Shown: positions 34,858 to 44,739, numbered from the stretch's first letter. The stretch is DNA of 64,000 bases from Chryseobacterium taeanense (GCF_900099685.1 NZ_FNDW01000001.1:617631-681630), one strand, 5' to 3'. Program-made: numbers and translations. Notes: generated by a model from the sequence alone, not told the origin.

Positions 34858-35619
34858 ATGAAACTAATAGCATTGGCTGCTTTAATCTGTTCAGGAATTT
34901 CCTTCGGGCAGGTTAAAGCAGATTCTTCAATATCTGTAGAAAACATTTCATATAAAGAAAATATTTATAAACCCGATTATAAAAAACTCATCGTACCGAC
35001 CGTTTTGATCGGATACGGTGTGGTAAGCTTAACCTCCGATGCGCTTAAAGATCTCAACAGATCTACCAAATATGAAATAGGAGAACATCAGCCGAAGCAT
35101 ATTAAACTGGATAATTATACGCAATATCTTCCTGCAGTAATGGTTTATGGATACAATTTAGCAGGCATTAAAGGAAAGCATAATCTTAAGGACAGAACGA
35201 TTATATACGGAACATCACAATTAATATCTGCTGCTTTTGTGCTGCCTTTAAAGCATATGGTAAAAGAAGAACGTCCGGATGGTTCAAATACGCTTTCATT
35301 TCCTTCGGGACATACGGCTGCAGCTTTTTCATCAGCTCATTTCCTTTTCAGAGAATATCAGGATGAGAATTTCTGGCTGGCGATTTCGGGATATCCTGTT
35401 GCCATTTTTACAGGCGTTTACCGTACTTTAAATGATAAACATTGGGTAGGGGATGTTGTAGCAGGAGCGGGATTCGGGATTTTAAGTACAGAACTGGCTT
35501 ACTGGCTGTTCCCTGTCATTAGCAAAATGTTTAATAAAAAGGAATCTAAGAATTTTACTATGGTTTATCCGGTTTTAGAATCTAAAAATTTTGGAGCAGG
35601 ATTGGTGCTGAATTTTTAA
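34858..35619 (+). CDS. PAP2-family phosphatase, exported
   Basis: 253 residues with a signal peptide (IALAALICSGISFGQ). The three phosphatase motifs are present: KHMVKEERPDGS (KxxxxxxRP), PSGHT near residue 151, and YRTLNDKHWVGDV. Typical substrates are lipid phosphates or pyrophosphates at the membrane. It overlaps no gene but is only 6 nt after DUF3570, implying the same operon. Confidence 0.88.
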   Translation: MKLIALAALICSGISFGQVKADSSISVENISYKENIYKPDYKKLIVPTVLIGYGVVSLTSDALKDLNRSTKYEIGEHQPKHIKLDNYTQYLPAVMVYGYNLAGIKGKHNLKDRTIIYGTSQLISAAFVLPLKHMVKEERPDGSNTLSFPSGHTAAAFSSAHFLFREYQDENFWLAISGYPVAIFTGVYRTLNDKHWVGDVVAGAGFGILSTELAYWLFPVISKMFNKKESKNFTMVYPVLESKNFGAGLVLNF

Positions 35620-35729
35620 GTGTTGATTATTAGTTTGTTTTACTGTCAAATTGACATCAAAATAAAAAATATGATTTCAGTAAGCAGGAAAAAGTTTACA
35701 TTCGTATGATTAATTTAAAAACCATTCAA

Positions 35730-36245
35730 ATGAAATTTTCAAAAATACTTGTAATAGCAGGATTATTACTGTTTCAGTTAGGTTTTGCACAGGAACAAGC
35801 AGATGTTGTTCTCAAAAAAGCACTTACTGAAGCTCAGGCAAAGAATAAAAATGTATTTCTTATTTTTCATGCCTCTTGGTGCAAATGGTGCCACGTCATG
35901 GAGAAGAATATGAATCTTCCGGAAACAAAACCGATTTTCGATAAGAAATTTGTAACTGCTTACATAGATGTTCAGGAAATGGAAGACAAGAGAAGACTTG
36001 AAAATCCGGGTGGTGAAGAACTTATGACTCAATATAAAGGAAAGGATGCCGGACTTCCGTTCTGGCTGGTTCTGAATCCTCGGGGTGAAGTTATTGTCGA
36101 TTCTTTTAATAATAAAAACGAAAATCTCGGCTGCCCTTCAACGGCTGAAGAAGTAGATATGTTTGCTTCAAAACTTAAGAAATCTTCTGCAATTAATGAT
36201 AAAGAAATTCAGATTATAAAAGAGATTTTTATGAAGAAAAATTAA
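35730..36245 (+). CDS. Exported thioredoxin-like protein (WCKWC)
   Basis: 171 residues from ATG 35730, which opens directly with a signal peptide (FSKILVIAGLLLFQLGFAQ); an in-frame ATG at 35706 adds eight residues. The redox motif WCKWC follows FLIFHAS. A candidate -7 box TACATTCG at 35697 supports a start downstream of it. Last gene of the cluster, closed by a bidirectional terminator. Confidence 0.85.
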   Translation: MKFSKILVIAGLLLFQLGFAQEQADVVLKKALTEAQAKNKNVFLIFHASWCKWCHVMEKNMNLPETKPIFDKKFVTAYIDVQEMEDKRRLENPGGEELMTQYKGKDAGLPFWLVLNPRGEVIVDSFNNKNENLGCPSTAEEVDMFASKLKKSSAINDKEIQIIKEIFMKKN

Positions 36246-36286
36246 AATTCAGCGGCGAAACCAAAGGTTTCGCCGCTGAATTTTTT
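36244..36286. terminator. Bidirectional terminator
   Basis: A 19-bp perfect stem (AAAATTCAGCGGCGAAACC and complement) with a 3-nt loop and T/A tracts, overlapping the thioredoxin stop codon and serving the convergent minus-strand gene. Confidence 0.92.
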
Positions 36287-36295
36287 AGTACTGTC

Positions 36296-36691
36296 TTACT
36301 TCCCAAAGAATATTTTGTCCTGTTTTCGCTGATCGTTGTAGATCAACTGGAAATTGATGGGCATATATTGATAGAGAAGTTTCCAGTGTTGTATTTTAGC
36401 ATGCTTTTTAAAACTTTCAAATGATCTCACAAAGAGATTTTCAATCATATCCCTTACATAAGAATCGCCATTTTTGTAGATCATGTCCATCAATTTGATG
36501 TGATGGGAAATAATATTGATTCTTGATTCCATCAGCAGGTTTTTCAGATAATTGATCGTACTTTGGATCACTCCTGCAAAATTATTTTGTATAGACAATT
36601 GGGTAATTTCGGTGCGAAGTCGCGGGTAAAAGAACTTTAGATATTCAATAGCAATTTTTTGATTAATCTTTTGCATCTGTGCATTCATCAT
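36296..36691 (-). CDS. Hypothetical all-helical protein
   Basis: 131 residues, basic, predicted mostly helical (KIAIEYLKFFYPRLRTEITQL; SRINIISHHIKLMDMIYK). No signal peptide or known motif. A nearby alternative start is Met2 or Met5. Convergent with the thioredoxin gene. I do not recognise the family. Confidence 0.6.
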   Translation of the reverse strand: MMNAQMQKINQKIAIEYLKFFYPRLRTEITQLSIQNNFAGVIQSTINYLKNLLMESRINIISHHIKLMDMIYKNGDSYVRDMIENLFVRSFESFKKHAKIQHWKLLYQYMPINFQLIYNDQRKQDKIFFGK

Positions 36692-36995
36692 ATTTAATAT
36701 TTATCGAGCAATTTTGTCTAGGCGAAAAGTGTACCAAAGTTTAGAAAAGATGAAAAAATAAATAGAATCTGTTTAAGATTTTACATTGATATCTGTTTGT
36801 GTTGGGAATTACGATGGTAATACTGTTCTATTATATTTTTAAATTGAATTAACTATTTGGTTATTAGTTGTTTGTGACTTGTAACTTTGTTTTAAATTAA
36901 AAAAATAAGTTCATGATGATAAGTCTTTTATCAGAATGAATAGTACTGATTGTCTGATTTAATTAATATCTTTGCAATCCAAAAATATTGAGGAG
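36692..36995. other. 304-bp intergenic region between divergent genes
   Basis: No gene seen. Two candidate plus-strand promoters: TTTG-N22-TAACTTTG (36856-36889) and a closer box TATCTTTG (36967-36974), the latter 21 nt upstream of the nucleoid-associated protein start. Confidence 0.5.
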
Positions 36996-38009
36996 ATGTT
37001 TTCAAAAATCGTAGTACACAGAGTCGGAAATAAAATCAACGGAGAATCATTAATGCTCTCTCAGGAAGAATTGCAGCTGGATGAAGGAATGGCAGAATTG
37101 CTTGAGAATTATTTTTTAGGGTCTTTCAAATCTGAGGAAACCTTCCATTTCTACAGTGATTCTTATCTTGTCAATAATCCGGTGTATAGCTCGGTGTCAG
37201 AGATTTTTGAAGATAAAGCCAAGTTTATGTGGGAATCCGAAAATATTGCCAAACATCTTTTTGAAGCAGCCGAAAACCCAAGAGTTCAGGGTGGCGAATT
37301 ATTTATCGTTTACTTTGAAGACGAAAGGGAAGGAACAGAAAAAGTTGATAAGATCGGAATCTTTAAAACCGAAAAAAGAGAATCTTTCCTTAAAATTTCT
37401 CCGCAGGAAGAGACCTTTGAAATTGAAAAAGATCAGGGAATCGGTCTTTCTAAAATTGATAAGGCGGCTTTAATCTACAATAATGATAAAGAAACCGGAT
37501 ATATCCTTTCTGTTGTAGACAATAATAAAAACGGAGATATGTATTACTGGTTTGAGGATTTTTTAAAGGTAAAACAGCGTGACGATGAATATTTTCATAC
37601 TCAGGAAGCCTTAATGGTTTACAAAGATTACATTACCAAACAATTACCTCAGGAATTTGAGGTTTCCAAAGCAGATCAGGCAGATTTTTTAAATAAGTCC
37701 ATCAATTTCTTTAAAGAAAAAGAAGAATTCAAGCTAGATGATTTTGCAAATGAAGTGCTGGGTGATGAGCATGTAATCGAAAGTTTTAATAATTTTAAGA
37801 CAGATTACGAACAGGATATGCAGATTAATATCGCCGAAGAATTTCCCATCAGTGAAGCTGCCGTGAAAAAAACACAAAGGCATTTCAAAAGTATTATCAA
37901 ATTAGATAAAAACTTCCATATCTATATTCACGGAGATCGGAAAAAAATTGCTCAGGGAGAAGATGAACACGGGAAATATTATATGTTGTATTTTGAAAAA
38001 GAAGTATAA
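36996..38009 (+). CDS. Nucleoid-associated protein (NdpA/YejK-like)
   Basis: 337 residues from ATG 36996, preceded by GAGGAG; an upstream in-frame TTG is unlikely. The N-terminus (KIVVHRVGNKINGESLMLS) and C-terminus (IHIYIHGDRKKIAQGEDEHG-like, ending in YYMLYFEKEV) match the 37-kDa nucleoid-associated protein family. These are abundant chromosome-bound proteins of poorly known function. Monocistronic here. Confidence 0.85.
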   Translation: MFSKIVVHRVGNKINGESLMLSQEELQLDEGMAELLENYFLGSFKSEETFHFYSDSYLVNNPVYSSVSEIFEDKAKFMWESENIAKHLFEAAENPRVQGGELFIVYFEDEREGTEKVDKIGIFKTEKRESFLKISPQEETFEIEKDQGIGLSKIDKAALIYNNDKETGYILSVVDNNKNGDMYYWFEDFLKVKQRDDEYFHTQEALMVYKDYITKQLPQEFEVSKADQADFLNKSINFFKEKEEFKLDDFANEVLGDEHVIESFNNFKTDYEQDMQINIAEEFPISEAAVKKTQRHFKSIIKLDKNFHIYIHGDRKKIAQGEDEHGKYYMLYFEKEV

Positions 38010-38313
38010 CCTTCATTCAAAAAGACAGATTTTTTCAAATCAATTTTGTGCATGATGGAAATCCTTGATCGGTAAGACTTAAATCTGGTCAGAAGCTCTG
38101 GAGCATAATTGTTTTTTAATATATTTTCCGATATGTTTTTTTAGATTTAAATAAGTGTAATAATTGGTTTTCAGATGTTTAATCCTCTGTGGTTGCTTGT
38201 GAGAAAAGCCAAGTAAATAGTATTATGGAAAGCATTTTTTGTGGTATATCTTTCTATGTGAAAAGTGCCATACGTTTAAAATTTTTTCTATATTTGATTG
38301 TTCAAAATAAAAT
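38010..38313. other. 304-bp intergenic region ahead of the phytochrome gene
   Basis: No gene or gene remnant seen in any frame. A -7 box TATATTTG is at 38289-38296, 17 nt upstream of the phytochrome start; no TTG at the expected -33 distance. Confidence 0.5.
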
Positions 38314-40506
38314 ATGAATTTTGTAGAATGTCATGAAGAGCCTATCCATATTCCGGGCTATATACAAAGTTTTGGCTATCTGATTGGCATTGACGCAGAA
38401 TCTCATTCCATCACTTTTTTCAGCAAGAATATCGAGGATATTTTTAACATCGAAAACGTTGAATTGCTTTTCGATAAAAAACTTACAGATTTTCCTGAAG
38501 TTTTCAAAACACTTATCAACTCTGATATTTATCGCTCACTTCCTAATTTTACGAGAAGGGAAAACGAAACTTTTTTTGATAAAATTTTTATCGAAGGAAA
38601 ACAATTTCATTTGTCTGCCTTCAGAAGTAAAGGCAATATTTTCCTTGAATTTGAAAAAGTTCTTTTGAATCCTAATAAGCAGATTACCAATAAATACGAT
38701 AATTTCTACATTGTAGATAATGATCAGGAAATATGGGATCAGCTTCTGAATACCCTATCCAATATTGTGAATTATGATCGCATGATGGTGTACAAATTCA
38801 TGATGGACGGCTCCGGCAAAGTAGTGGCCGAAAAGACCAATGACAATTTAGAAAGCTATCTGGGTCTTCATTATCCGGAATCCGATATTCCGATACAGGC
38901 AAGGGAGCTTTATCTTAAAAAGAGAAAGAGAATTTTCAGTAATGTATATTCGGAACCGGTACCGTTATTAAGCAGGAATCTCGAAAATATAGATCTTACT
39001 TACAGCACTTCCCGCGGGATGTCGCCTATTCACGGGCAGTATATTAAAAACTCCGGAGCTTCTTCGAGCTTCAGTATTTCAATTATTATCGATGATTATC
39101 TTTGGGGACTGGTTACCTGCCAGAATTCCGAACCCAAGCATATTGATCTGGAAGACAGGGTACAGGCCGGAATTTTTACAGCATTGGCTTCAAATGCCTA
39201 TTCATCATTCAAATCAAAAAATGAACTGAATTACCGTCTGCAACTGAATGAAAAATCTACGCAGTTAAAAACAGAATTTTTAAAGCATAATATTTTATTT
39301 GATTCTTTAACGGATAATAAGGCTGAAATCAGAGACTTCCTTGAAGCTGATGGACTAGCGGTCATTTCCGAAGAGAAAATCATTACGGATGGGGCTACAC
39401 CTAATGTTGCCACTATCGAAAAAATAATAGAATGGGCGCATGAATATACAGAAGATAATATCTATCTGAGCAGAAGTTTCCTGAAAGATCATGGCGAAGA
39501 ACTCGGGCTGGACGAAAGAGCTGCCGGTGTGGTCATCTATTTCGTGGAAAGAAGCAAAAATAATATACTTATTTGGTTCCGTAAAGAATTCGACGAGCAT
39601 ATCGACTGGGCCGGAAATCCGGAAAAGAATATCGAAGTAGTTTACCGTGATGGAGAAGAAAAAAAAATGGTTTCTCCAAGAACTTCTTTCAAGCTTTTTA
39701 CAGAAGATATAAAGGGAAATTCCAAAAGATGGAGTTCCAGAAATATTGCTGCGCTACAGGCTGTACGGGATCTTATCTTAGAAACTTCACACAAAAATTA
39801 TAATACGATCAAAAGGCTTAATGATGAGCTTAAGAAAGTAAACGAAGAGCTCGACAGCTTTTCTTACACGATTTCCCATGACCTTGGAACTCCGCTCACT
39901 GTCATGAAACTCAATGCGCAGATGCTGCTCAAGACACTCAACGACACTTCAGAAAAAAGTCGTAATAAGATCAATTCTATCATCGAGGAAATCGATAGTA
40001 TGGCAGAAATGATGCATGATGTCTTACAGCTGAGCCGTGCAAAACATAGTGAAATTCAGCTTGAAGGTCTTGATACGCTTTATACCATCGAGAAGATTTG
40101 TGAGAATGCAAAAATTACGTTCGGTACGCCGGAAAGTGAAATAATCATCGGAGACTGCCCAAAAGTTCTTGCCGACAAAACCATGCTTCATCAGGCATTT
40201 TTAAATATTATTAACAATGCGATTAAATATTCTTCACAACAGGAAAATCCTAAAGTTGAGATTGAAGGTATTGAAGATGATGATATGGTGATTTACAGAA
40301 TTTCAGACAATGGCATCGGTATCCCGCAGGAGAATAAACACAAGATGTTTAAAATCTTCAACAGAATGGATAATGCCAAGAAATTCAAAGGAAATGGAGT
40401 GGGATTGTCAATTGTTCATAGAATTATGAAAAGAATTGGCGGGAATGTAGACTATGAAAGCAGCCCGGCAGGCACATCATTCATTTTAACTTTTAAAAAA
40501 CCTTAA
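38314..40506 (+). CDS. bphP: Bacteriophytochrome sensor histidine kinase
   Basis: 730 residues. The N-terminal Cys5 in FVECHEEPIHIPGYIQSFG is the biliverdin-attachment site of bacteriophytochromes. PAS (about 1-120), GAF (about 130-310, with YPESDIP for the PxSDIP motif) and PHY (about 320-500) domains follow. The output is a HisKA/HATPase kinase with phospho-acceptor His522 in YTISHDLGTPL, an N box NIINNAIKYS and GNGVGLSIVH. No receiver domain. A red/far-red sensor; its haem oxygenase is encoded 24 nt downstream. No dedicated response regulator is adjacent. Confidence 0.95.
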   Translation: MNFVECHEEPIHIPGYIQSFGYLIGIDAESHSITFFSKNIEDIFNIENVELLFDKKLTDFPEVFKTLINSDIYRSLPNFTRRENETFFDKIFIEGKQFHLSAFRSKGNIFLEFEKVLLNPNKQITNKYDNFYIVDNDQEIWDQLLNTLSNIVNYDRMMVYKFMMDGSGKVVAEKTNDNLESYLGLHYPESDIPIQARELYLKKRKRIFSNVYSEPVPLLSRNLENIDLTYSTSRGMSPIHGQYIKNSGASSSFSISIIIDDYLWGLVTCQNSEPKHIDLEDRVQAGIFTALASNAYSSFKSKNELNYRLQLNEKSTQLKTEFLKHNILFDSLTDNKAEIRDFLEADGLAVISEEKIITDGATPNVATIEKIIEWAHEYTEDNIYLSRSFLKDHGEELGLDERAAGVVIYFVERSKNNILIWFRKEFDEHIDWAGNPEKNIEVVYRDGEEKKMVSPRTSFKLFTEDIKGNSKRWSSRNIAALQAVRDLILETSHKNYNTIKRLNDELKKVNEELDSFSYTISHDLGTPLTVMKLNAQMLLKTLNDTSEKSRNKINSIIEEIDSMAEMMHDVLQLSRAKHSEIQLEGLDTLYTIEKICENAKITFGTPESEIIIGDCPKVLADKTMLHQAFLNIINNAIKYSSQQENPKVEIEGIEDDDMVIYRISDNGIGIPQENKHKMFKIFNRMDNAKKFKGNGVGLSIVHRIMKRIGGNVDYESSPAGTSFILTFKKP

Positions 40507-40530
40507 ATTTAGAGGAATACTTATATCCTT

Positions 40531-41085
40531 ATGACGATATCGGAATATCTTAAACAAAATACGGCAGAATATCATGATGCTGCCGAAAAGCTATTTAATT
40601 CAGAAAAAATTTTTAATAAAACGTTTACGCTCGAAGATTATAAAAAAATAATTAACACCAATTATCTGATGCTTCTTCATTCGGAAGATAAGATCTTTGA
40701 AAAGCTTTCTGAAAGGTTCTCGGAAAAATTTCAGCTTAATGACAGGAAAAAACTTCCTTTAATTGAAGAAGATCTTAAAAGTCTCTCATTGAAAAGTACT
40801 GCTGCTTCACGCGAACTGGAATTTACGAGTGAAAAACAAGCCTTGGGTGCAATGTACGTGATAGAAGGCTCTACTTTAGGCGGAAATGTTATTGCCAAAC
40901 AACTGTCTAAAACCGAAGGATTCGATGAGGTTACTTTCAATTTTTTTGGTTGCTATCAGGAAAATACAGGTGCCATGTGGAAAAATTTCAAAGAAGTTCT
41001 TGATGCGGAAGTTCCCGAAGAGCAATATGCTGAAGTGCTGTCAGGAGCAAAAAAACTCTACACATTCCTGCTGAATGTCAGCTAA
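40531..41085 (+). CDS. bphO: Biliverdin-producing haem oxygenase
   Basis: 184 residues. Proximal haem ligand His15 (TAEYHDAAEKLF) and the distal-helix motif GAMYVIEGSTLGGNVI near residue 107 identify the BphO type. It cleaves haem to biliverdin, the chromophore of the phytochrome upstream. Same operon. Confidence 0.93.
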   Translation: MTISEYLKQNTAEYHDAAEKLFNSEKIFNKTFTLEDYKKIINTNYLMLLHSEDKIFEKLSERFSEKFQLNDRKKLPLIEEDLKSLSLKSTAASRELEFTSEKQALGAMYVIEGSTLGGNVIAKQLSKTEGFDEVTFNFFGCYQENTGAMWKNFKEVLDAEVPEEQYAEVLSGAKKLYTFLLNVS

Positions 41086-41128
41086 TCCTCCCTTTACATT
41101 CTAAATAACACGATTTGAATATAATTAA

Positions 41129-41160
41129 ATTCCTGAAAGATTGCTCAATTTTTCAGGAAT
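41129..41160 (+). other. Hairpin after haem oxygenase gene
   Basis: ATTCCTGAAA and TTTCAGGAAT form a 10-bp stem with a 12-nt loop. It lacks a clear T tract, so is at best a weak terminator; it overlaps the -33 element of the mdh promoter. Confidence 0.5.
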
Positions 41161-41171
41161 TGTTAAATTTG
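41141..41171 (+). promoter_or_regulatory. Consensus promoter for mdh: TTG-N20-TAAATTTG
   Basis: Both Bacteroidota elements are present at correct spacing. The start codon is about 118 nt downstream, leaving a long 5' leader rich in A/T. Confidence 0.6.
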
Positions 41172-41289
41172 GGAGTTTTCAATTTTAGGCTAAACAAACA
41201 ATTCAAATAAATAAATTTTAAAAGTTATATTATGAAACTGTAAAGTTCCATAATACCATTAAAAAACAATAAAAATAAATAAGTATATT

Positions 41290-42216
41290 ATGAAAGTAAC
41301 TGTAGTAGGTGCAGGCGCTGTAGGTGCAAGCTGTGCAGAATACATCGCAATGAAAAACTTCTGTTCAGAAGTAGTTTTAGTAGACATTAAAGAAGGATTT
41401 GCTGAAGGTAAGGCAATGGATTTGATGCAGACAGCATCTCTTAACGGATTCGATACGAAAATTACCGGAACTACAGGAGATTACAGCAAAACTGCAGGTT
41501 CTCACGTTGCGGTTATTACCTCAGGTATTCCAAGAAAACCGGGAATGACGAGAGAAGAACTAATTGGTATCAATGCAGGAATCGTAAAAGACGTTACTGA
41601 AAATTTAGTAAAACATTCTCCTGATGTAATCATTATCGTGGTTTCCAACCCGATGGATACAATGGCTTACCTTGTACACAAAACTTCAGGTCTTCCTAAG
41701 CACAAGATCATCGGAATGGGTGGGGCGCTGGATTCTGCAAGATTCAAATACAGATTGGCTGAAGCATTAGAAGCACCTATTTCTGACGTAGACGGTATGG
41801 TAATCGCTGCTCACAGTGATACAGGAATGCTTCCTCTATTGAGCAAAGCAACAAGAAACGGAGTTCCTGTAACTGATTTCCTTAACGCTGAACAGCAAAA
41901 ATATGTAATTGAAGAAACAAAAGTAGGAGGAGCGACTCTTACCAAATTATTAGGAACTTCAGCCTGGTATGCTCCGGGTGCAGCGGTTTCTGTAATGGTT
42001 CAGGCTATCGCTTGCGATCAGAAAAAAATGATTCCTTGTTCTTTAATGCTTGAAGGGGAATACGGACAAAATGATATCTGCCTTGGTGTTCCTGCCATTA
42101 TCGGGAAAAACGGAGTAGAGAAAATCGTAAATGTAACCCTTACTGCTGAAGAGCAATTGAAATTCGCTGAAGCAGCCAATGCTGTAAGAGAAGTGAATGG
42201 AGATTTGAAGTTTTAA
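41290..42216 (+). CDS. mdh: Malate dehydrogenase
   Basis: 308 residues. NAD-binding GAGAVGAS at residues 7-14, substrate-binding arginines in GIPRKPGMTREEL, VSNPMD, and the catalytic His175 in VIAAHSDTGMLPL. This is the lactate-dehydrogenase-like MDH type. It interconverts malate and oxaloacetate in the TCA cycle. Stands alone with its own promoter and a strong terminator. Confidence 0.96.
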   Translation: MKVTVVGAGAVGASCAEYIAMKNFCSEVVLVDIKEGFAEGKAMDLMQTASLNGFDTKITGTTGDYSKTAGSHVAVITSGIPRKPGMTREELIGINAGIVKDVTENLVKHSPDVIIIVVSNPMDTMAYLVHKTSGLPKHKIIGMGGALDSARFKYRLAEALEAPISDVDGMVIAAHSDTGMLPLLSKATRNGVPVTDFLNAEQQKYVIEETKVGGATLTKLLGTSAWYAPGAAVSVMVQAIACDQKKMIPCSLMLEGEYGQNDICLGVPAIIGKNGVEKIVNVTLTAEEQLKFAEAANAVREVNGDLKF

Positions 42217-42242
42217 TACATAAACTTTATACCTTATATATA

Positions 42243-42272
42243 AACTCCGCGCCCGAAGGGCGCGGAGTTTTT
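42243..42272. terminator. Terminator of mdh
   Basis: AACTCCGCGCCC-GAA-GGGCGCGGAGTT followed by TTT; a 12-bp GC-rich stem. Confidence 0.92.
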
Positions 42273-42313
42273 GTATTATAATTTTCAAAAAAATTTAAAT
42301 CAAAAAATAAGCT

Positions 42314-42377
42314 TTAAGCTCTGGCAATCTCCGATGGCGAAGCATCAAATTCTTTTTTAAAACCAAAAGAAAAACTA
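42314..42377 (-). pseudogene. Remnant of the C-terminus of an AraC-family regulator
   Basis: Reading the minus strand from 42377 gives NS followed by FSFGFKKEFDASPSEIARA and a stop at 42314-42316. This is the end of an AraC second helix-turn-helix (SF..xFKKEF.xSPSEIR). The rest of the gene is absent: the 5' side runs straight into the last codons of the S41 peptidase gene in another frame. It looks like a truncated gene left by a deletion or replacement. Confidence 0.7.
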
Positions 42378-44087
42378 TTTAATAGAATTTAACACCTTTT
42401 CAAATTCAAGATCACGACCATCAAGAATATCCTGATCTGTATATTTGATGAATTCGTTGACCCTGATTCCTGTTTGCTGCGTCTGTGTATTGTCAGGATA
42501 GAAAATCACATTTCCGGTAAATTGTAAAACGTAAGCTCCCGGAAGATTAATTTTAACGAGATCTCCGTCTGCACCTGAAGTCTGCTGGCCGATTGTCATG
42601 GATTTCGGGAAAATTTTCTGGAGGCTCATCGAATACCATTCACTTGCACTGCGGGTGTCAGGATTCACGAGGATGAAGACTTTTCCGGAATAAGGATGCA
42701 TGGTTTTATCTTTAATTTCAGGATAATTATATTTGAGATCTCTGAGATAATAAGTTCCTAAATTTTTCAAATCGGGTTCATAATATTTATGAAAATAATT
42801 TTCGACAGGTGAGAAATATTTGTAAACATAATAAAAGACAAAACCTCCCCAATCCGGATACTCACGCATATCAAAAACAATAGCTTTTTTATGGGAAGCA
42901 TCTTCTAAAATACTGTCCATTTTAGCATCTAATTTATCATCATCAACATTATTCATAAAATCCAGGGTTTGGTCAATCCTAAAATAGGCGATGTCTTTAT
43001 TCGTTAGCCGGTGATTGTTTTTTTTACGGTTTTTATTGTTGATATAATTGATAATAATAGAAACCTGCGTTTTATCAGCGGCATTGATGAAAGGAATTTC
43101 TGTTGAGAATTTTCCTGAATTCGACTGCACGGTTAATTTTTTTGTGGGCAATTTATCAGGCCATATCAAATTGTCTTCATAGGTTGAGAGAACGTACAGC
43201 AGTTTTTGATGATTGGAAACAGGAACGAATTTACTTTTCTCCTTAATAATTTGAGTAATGCTTTTTCCGTTAATTTCCGTGATTTTATCACCTATTTTTA
43301 TGTGGGCCTGATGACAAATTTCAGGAAAGATTAGATTCGTAACCAACAAATGATTGTCAACAATCTGGAAATCAAATGGTGCATAATAAGAGACATTAAA
43401 CAATATCTCATCTCTGTAATTAAGCTGAGTGTAAAAGTTGAGGGCATGGCTGTCCTGAAACTGCGATACGGCTTTTGCAAGAACTACCTCAAAATCCTTC
43501 CGGGTTGTAGCTTTTACCGCTTCATCCAGTAAAATATTAAAATAAGAATCAAAATTTTTATCCATTAAATATTTGTGTGGAAAAAGATAATCGACAATGC
43601 CCTGTATTTTTGCCATCGTCAGAAGTCTGTATTTCAGAGGAAGATTGTCTTCTTTGGGAAACTCATACTTTTTCTCATCATTTACTGATTTTCCTTCCGG
43701 TAATAGTCCGTAGTCGAATCGGTATTTGTAGATGTTATTGAGCAGGTTTTTATTTTCGGGACTGATCTTTTTATTTTTCCGGAACCAGTCGAAATTTTGA
43801 TTGACCGCAAGCACATCTTTTTTATTTTCAGTAATCGGCTCTGAAGAAAAATTGGTATCTAAATTTTGCATTAATAGTTTAATAACTTCATTAAAGCTTC
43901 CTTTAGGGTTTACTTTCTCAACATTCACCAGGAATAAACTGTCGGCATCAGTATTTCTGCCTGCCAGATCCGGATGGTAATATTTGATGAAATTCCATGT
44001 CTTGATAAAGTCCGCATATTGATTTTTCTGTGCGAAAATAGTTTGCTGAAAGGTTAGAAATACGATAAAAAGGATGATCTTTTTCAT
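42375..44087 (-). CDS. S41-family C-terminal-processing-like peptidase
   Basis: 570 residues with a signal peptide (IILFIVFLTFQQTIFAQ). A helical N-terminal region (about 20-230) is followed by a PDZ-like segment (IKIGDKITEINGKSITQIIKE) and the S41 core: DMREYPDWGG, then NPDTRSASEWYSMSL with the nucleophile Ser near 480 and GQQTSGADGD. Secreted. It ends exactly where an AraC remnant begins. Confidence 0.85.
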   Translation of the reverse strand: MKKIILFIVFLTFQQTIFAQKNQYADFIKTWNFIKYYHPDLAGRNTDADSLFLVNVEKVNPKGSFNEVIKLLMQNLDTNFSSEPITENKKDVLAVNQNFDWFRKNKKISPENKNLLNNIYKYRFDYGLLPEGKSVNDEKKYEFPKEDNLPLKYRLLTMAKIQGIVDYLFPHKYLMDKNFDSYFNILLDEAVKATTRKDFEVVLAKAVSQFQDSHALNFYTQLNYRDEILFNVSYYAPFDFQIVDNHLLVTNLIFPEICHQAHIKIGDKITEINGKSITQIIKEKSKFVPVSNHQKLLYVLSTYEDNLIWPDKLPTKKLTVQSNSGKFSTEIPFINAADKTQVSIIINYINNKNRKKNNHRLTNKDIAYFRIDQTLDFMNNVDDDKLDAKMDSILEDASHKKAIVFDMREYPDWGGFVFYYVYKYFSPVENYFHKYYEPDLKNLGTYYLRDLKYNYPEIKDKTMHPYSGKVFILVNPDTRSASEWYSMSLQKIFPKSMTIGQQTSGADGDLVKINLPGAYVLQFTGNVIFYPDNTQTQQTGIRVNEFIKYTDQDILDGRDLEFEKVLNSIK

Positions 44088-44163
44088 GATAATAAGTAGA
44101 TTATAAATATATAATATAAATTTTAATTAAAAATATTTATTATCAAGAATCGGCGAATTGCCT

Positions 44164-44703
44164 TTATATCAATACATCATAACTCATAAACAAAGCCGTT
44201 TCAGTAGAATCATTGTATAGCTTAGTATTAATTCCGGTAATGGTAAACCCCGCATTCTGAAAGAATTTTATAGCCTGATAATTGGTATTCTGGGTTTCCA
44301 TCTCTACTATTCTGCATCGTAGTTCACGAGCTTCACGGTTAACCGATTTTATGAGTAGCCTCCCGATATTTTGTCCTCTGAATGTTTCACTTACCAGTAA
44401 ACTTTCAATGAAAAGACTATTGTTCCGCGCTTTGTAGTTACAAATTATCCATGCTATAAGCTCATCTTCATGGTATGCTCCAAAAGAATGCTTCTGCTCG
44501 ATAATAGTATTCAGGTAGTGAATATCATCAGAATTTATTTCCCAGGTTTTTTTATAATGCTGTGGCTTTTCACGTAAGCTGAATTCAAAAGTATTTTCGA
44601 CCTCAATTGCAGATACCACGAATATTTTATCTGTTGTATAACCGTTCATTCCCCAGCTAATGGTAGGGTTACCAGGCAGTTTTTCAAGTTTTTGGATCTG
44701 CAT
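44164..44703 (-). CDS. GNAT-family N-acetyltransferase
   Basis: 179 residues. The acetyl-CoA-binding loop is visible as VSETFRGQNIGRLLIKSVNREA (about residues 107-128), preceded by the LFIESLLV strand and followed by QNTNYQAIKFFQNAGF. Substrate unknown. It lies between a small membrane protein and the S41 peptidase on the same strand. Confidence 0.85.
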   Translation of the reverse strand: MQIQKLEKLPGNPTISWGMNGYTTDKIFVVSAIEVENTFEFSLREKPQHYKKTWEINSDDIHYLNTIIEQKHSFGAYHEDELIAWIICNYKARNNSLFIESLLVSETFRGQNIGRLLIKSVNREARELRCRIVEMETQNTNYQAIKFFQNAGFTITGINTKLYNDSTETALFMSYDVLI

Positions 44704-44739
44704 TATTGATGGTAAATAATTTTAGAACAGCTTAAATAC

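Noticed and set aside
41129..41160. Strong terminator after the haem oxygenase gene
   Set aside because: The stem is real but no T tract follows, so it is listed only as a hairpin.
42243..42272. Attachment site or repeat based on the GC-rich palindrome
   Set aside because: The stem-loop with a T tract right after mdh is a normal terminator.
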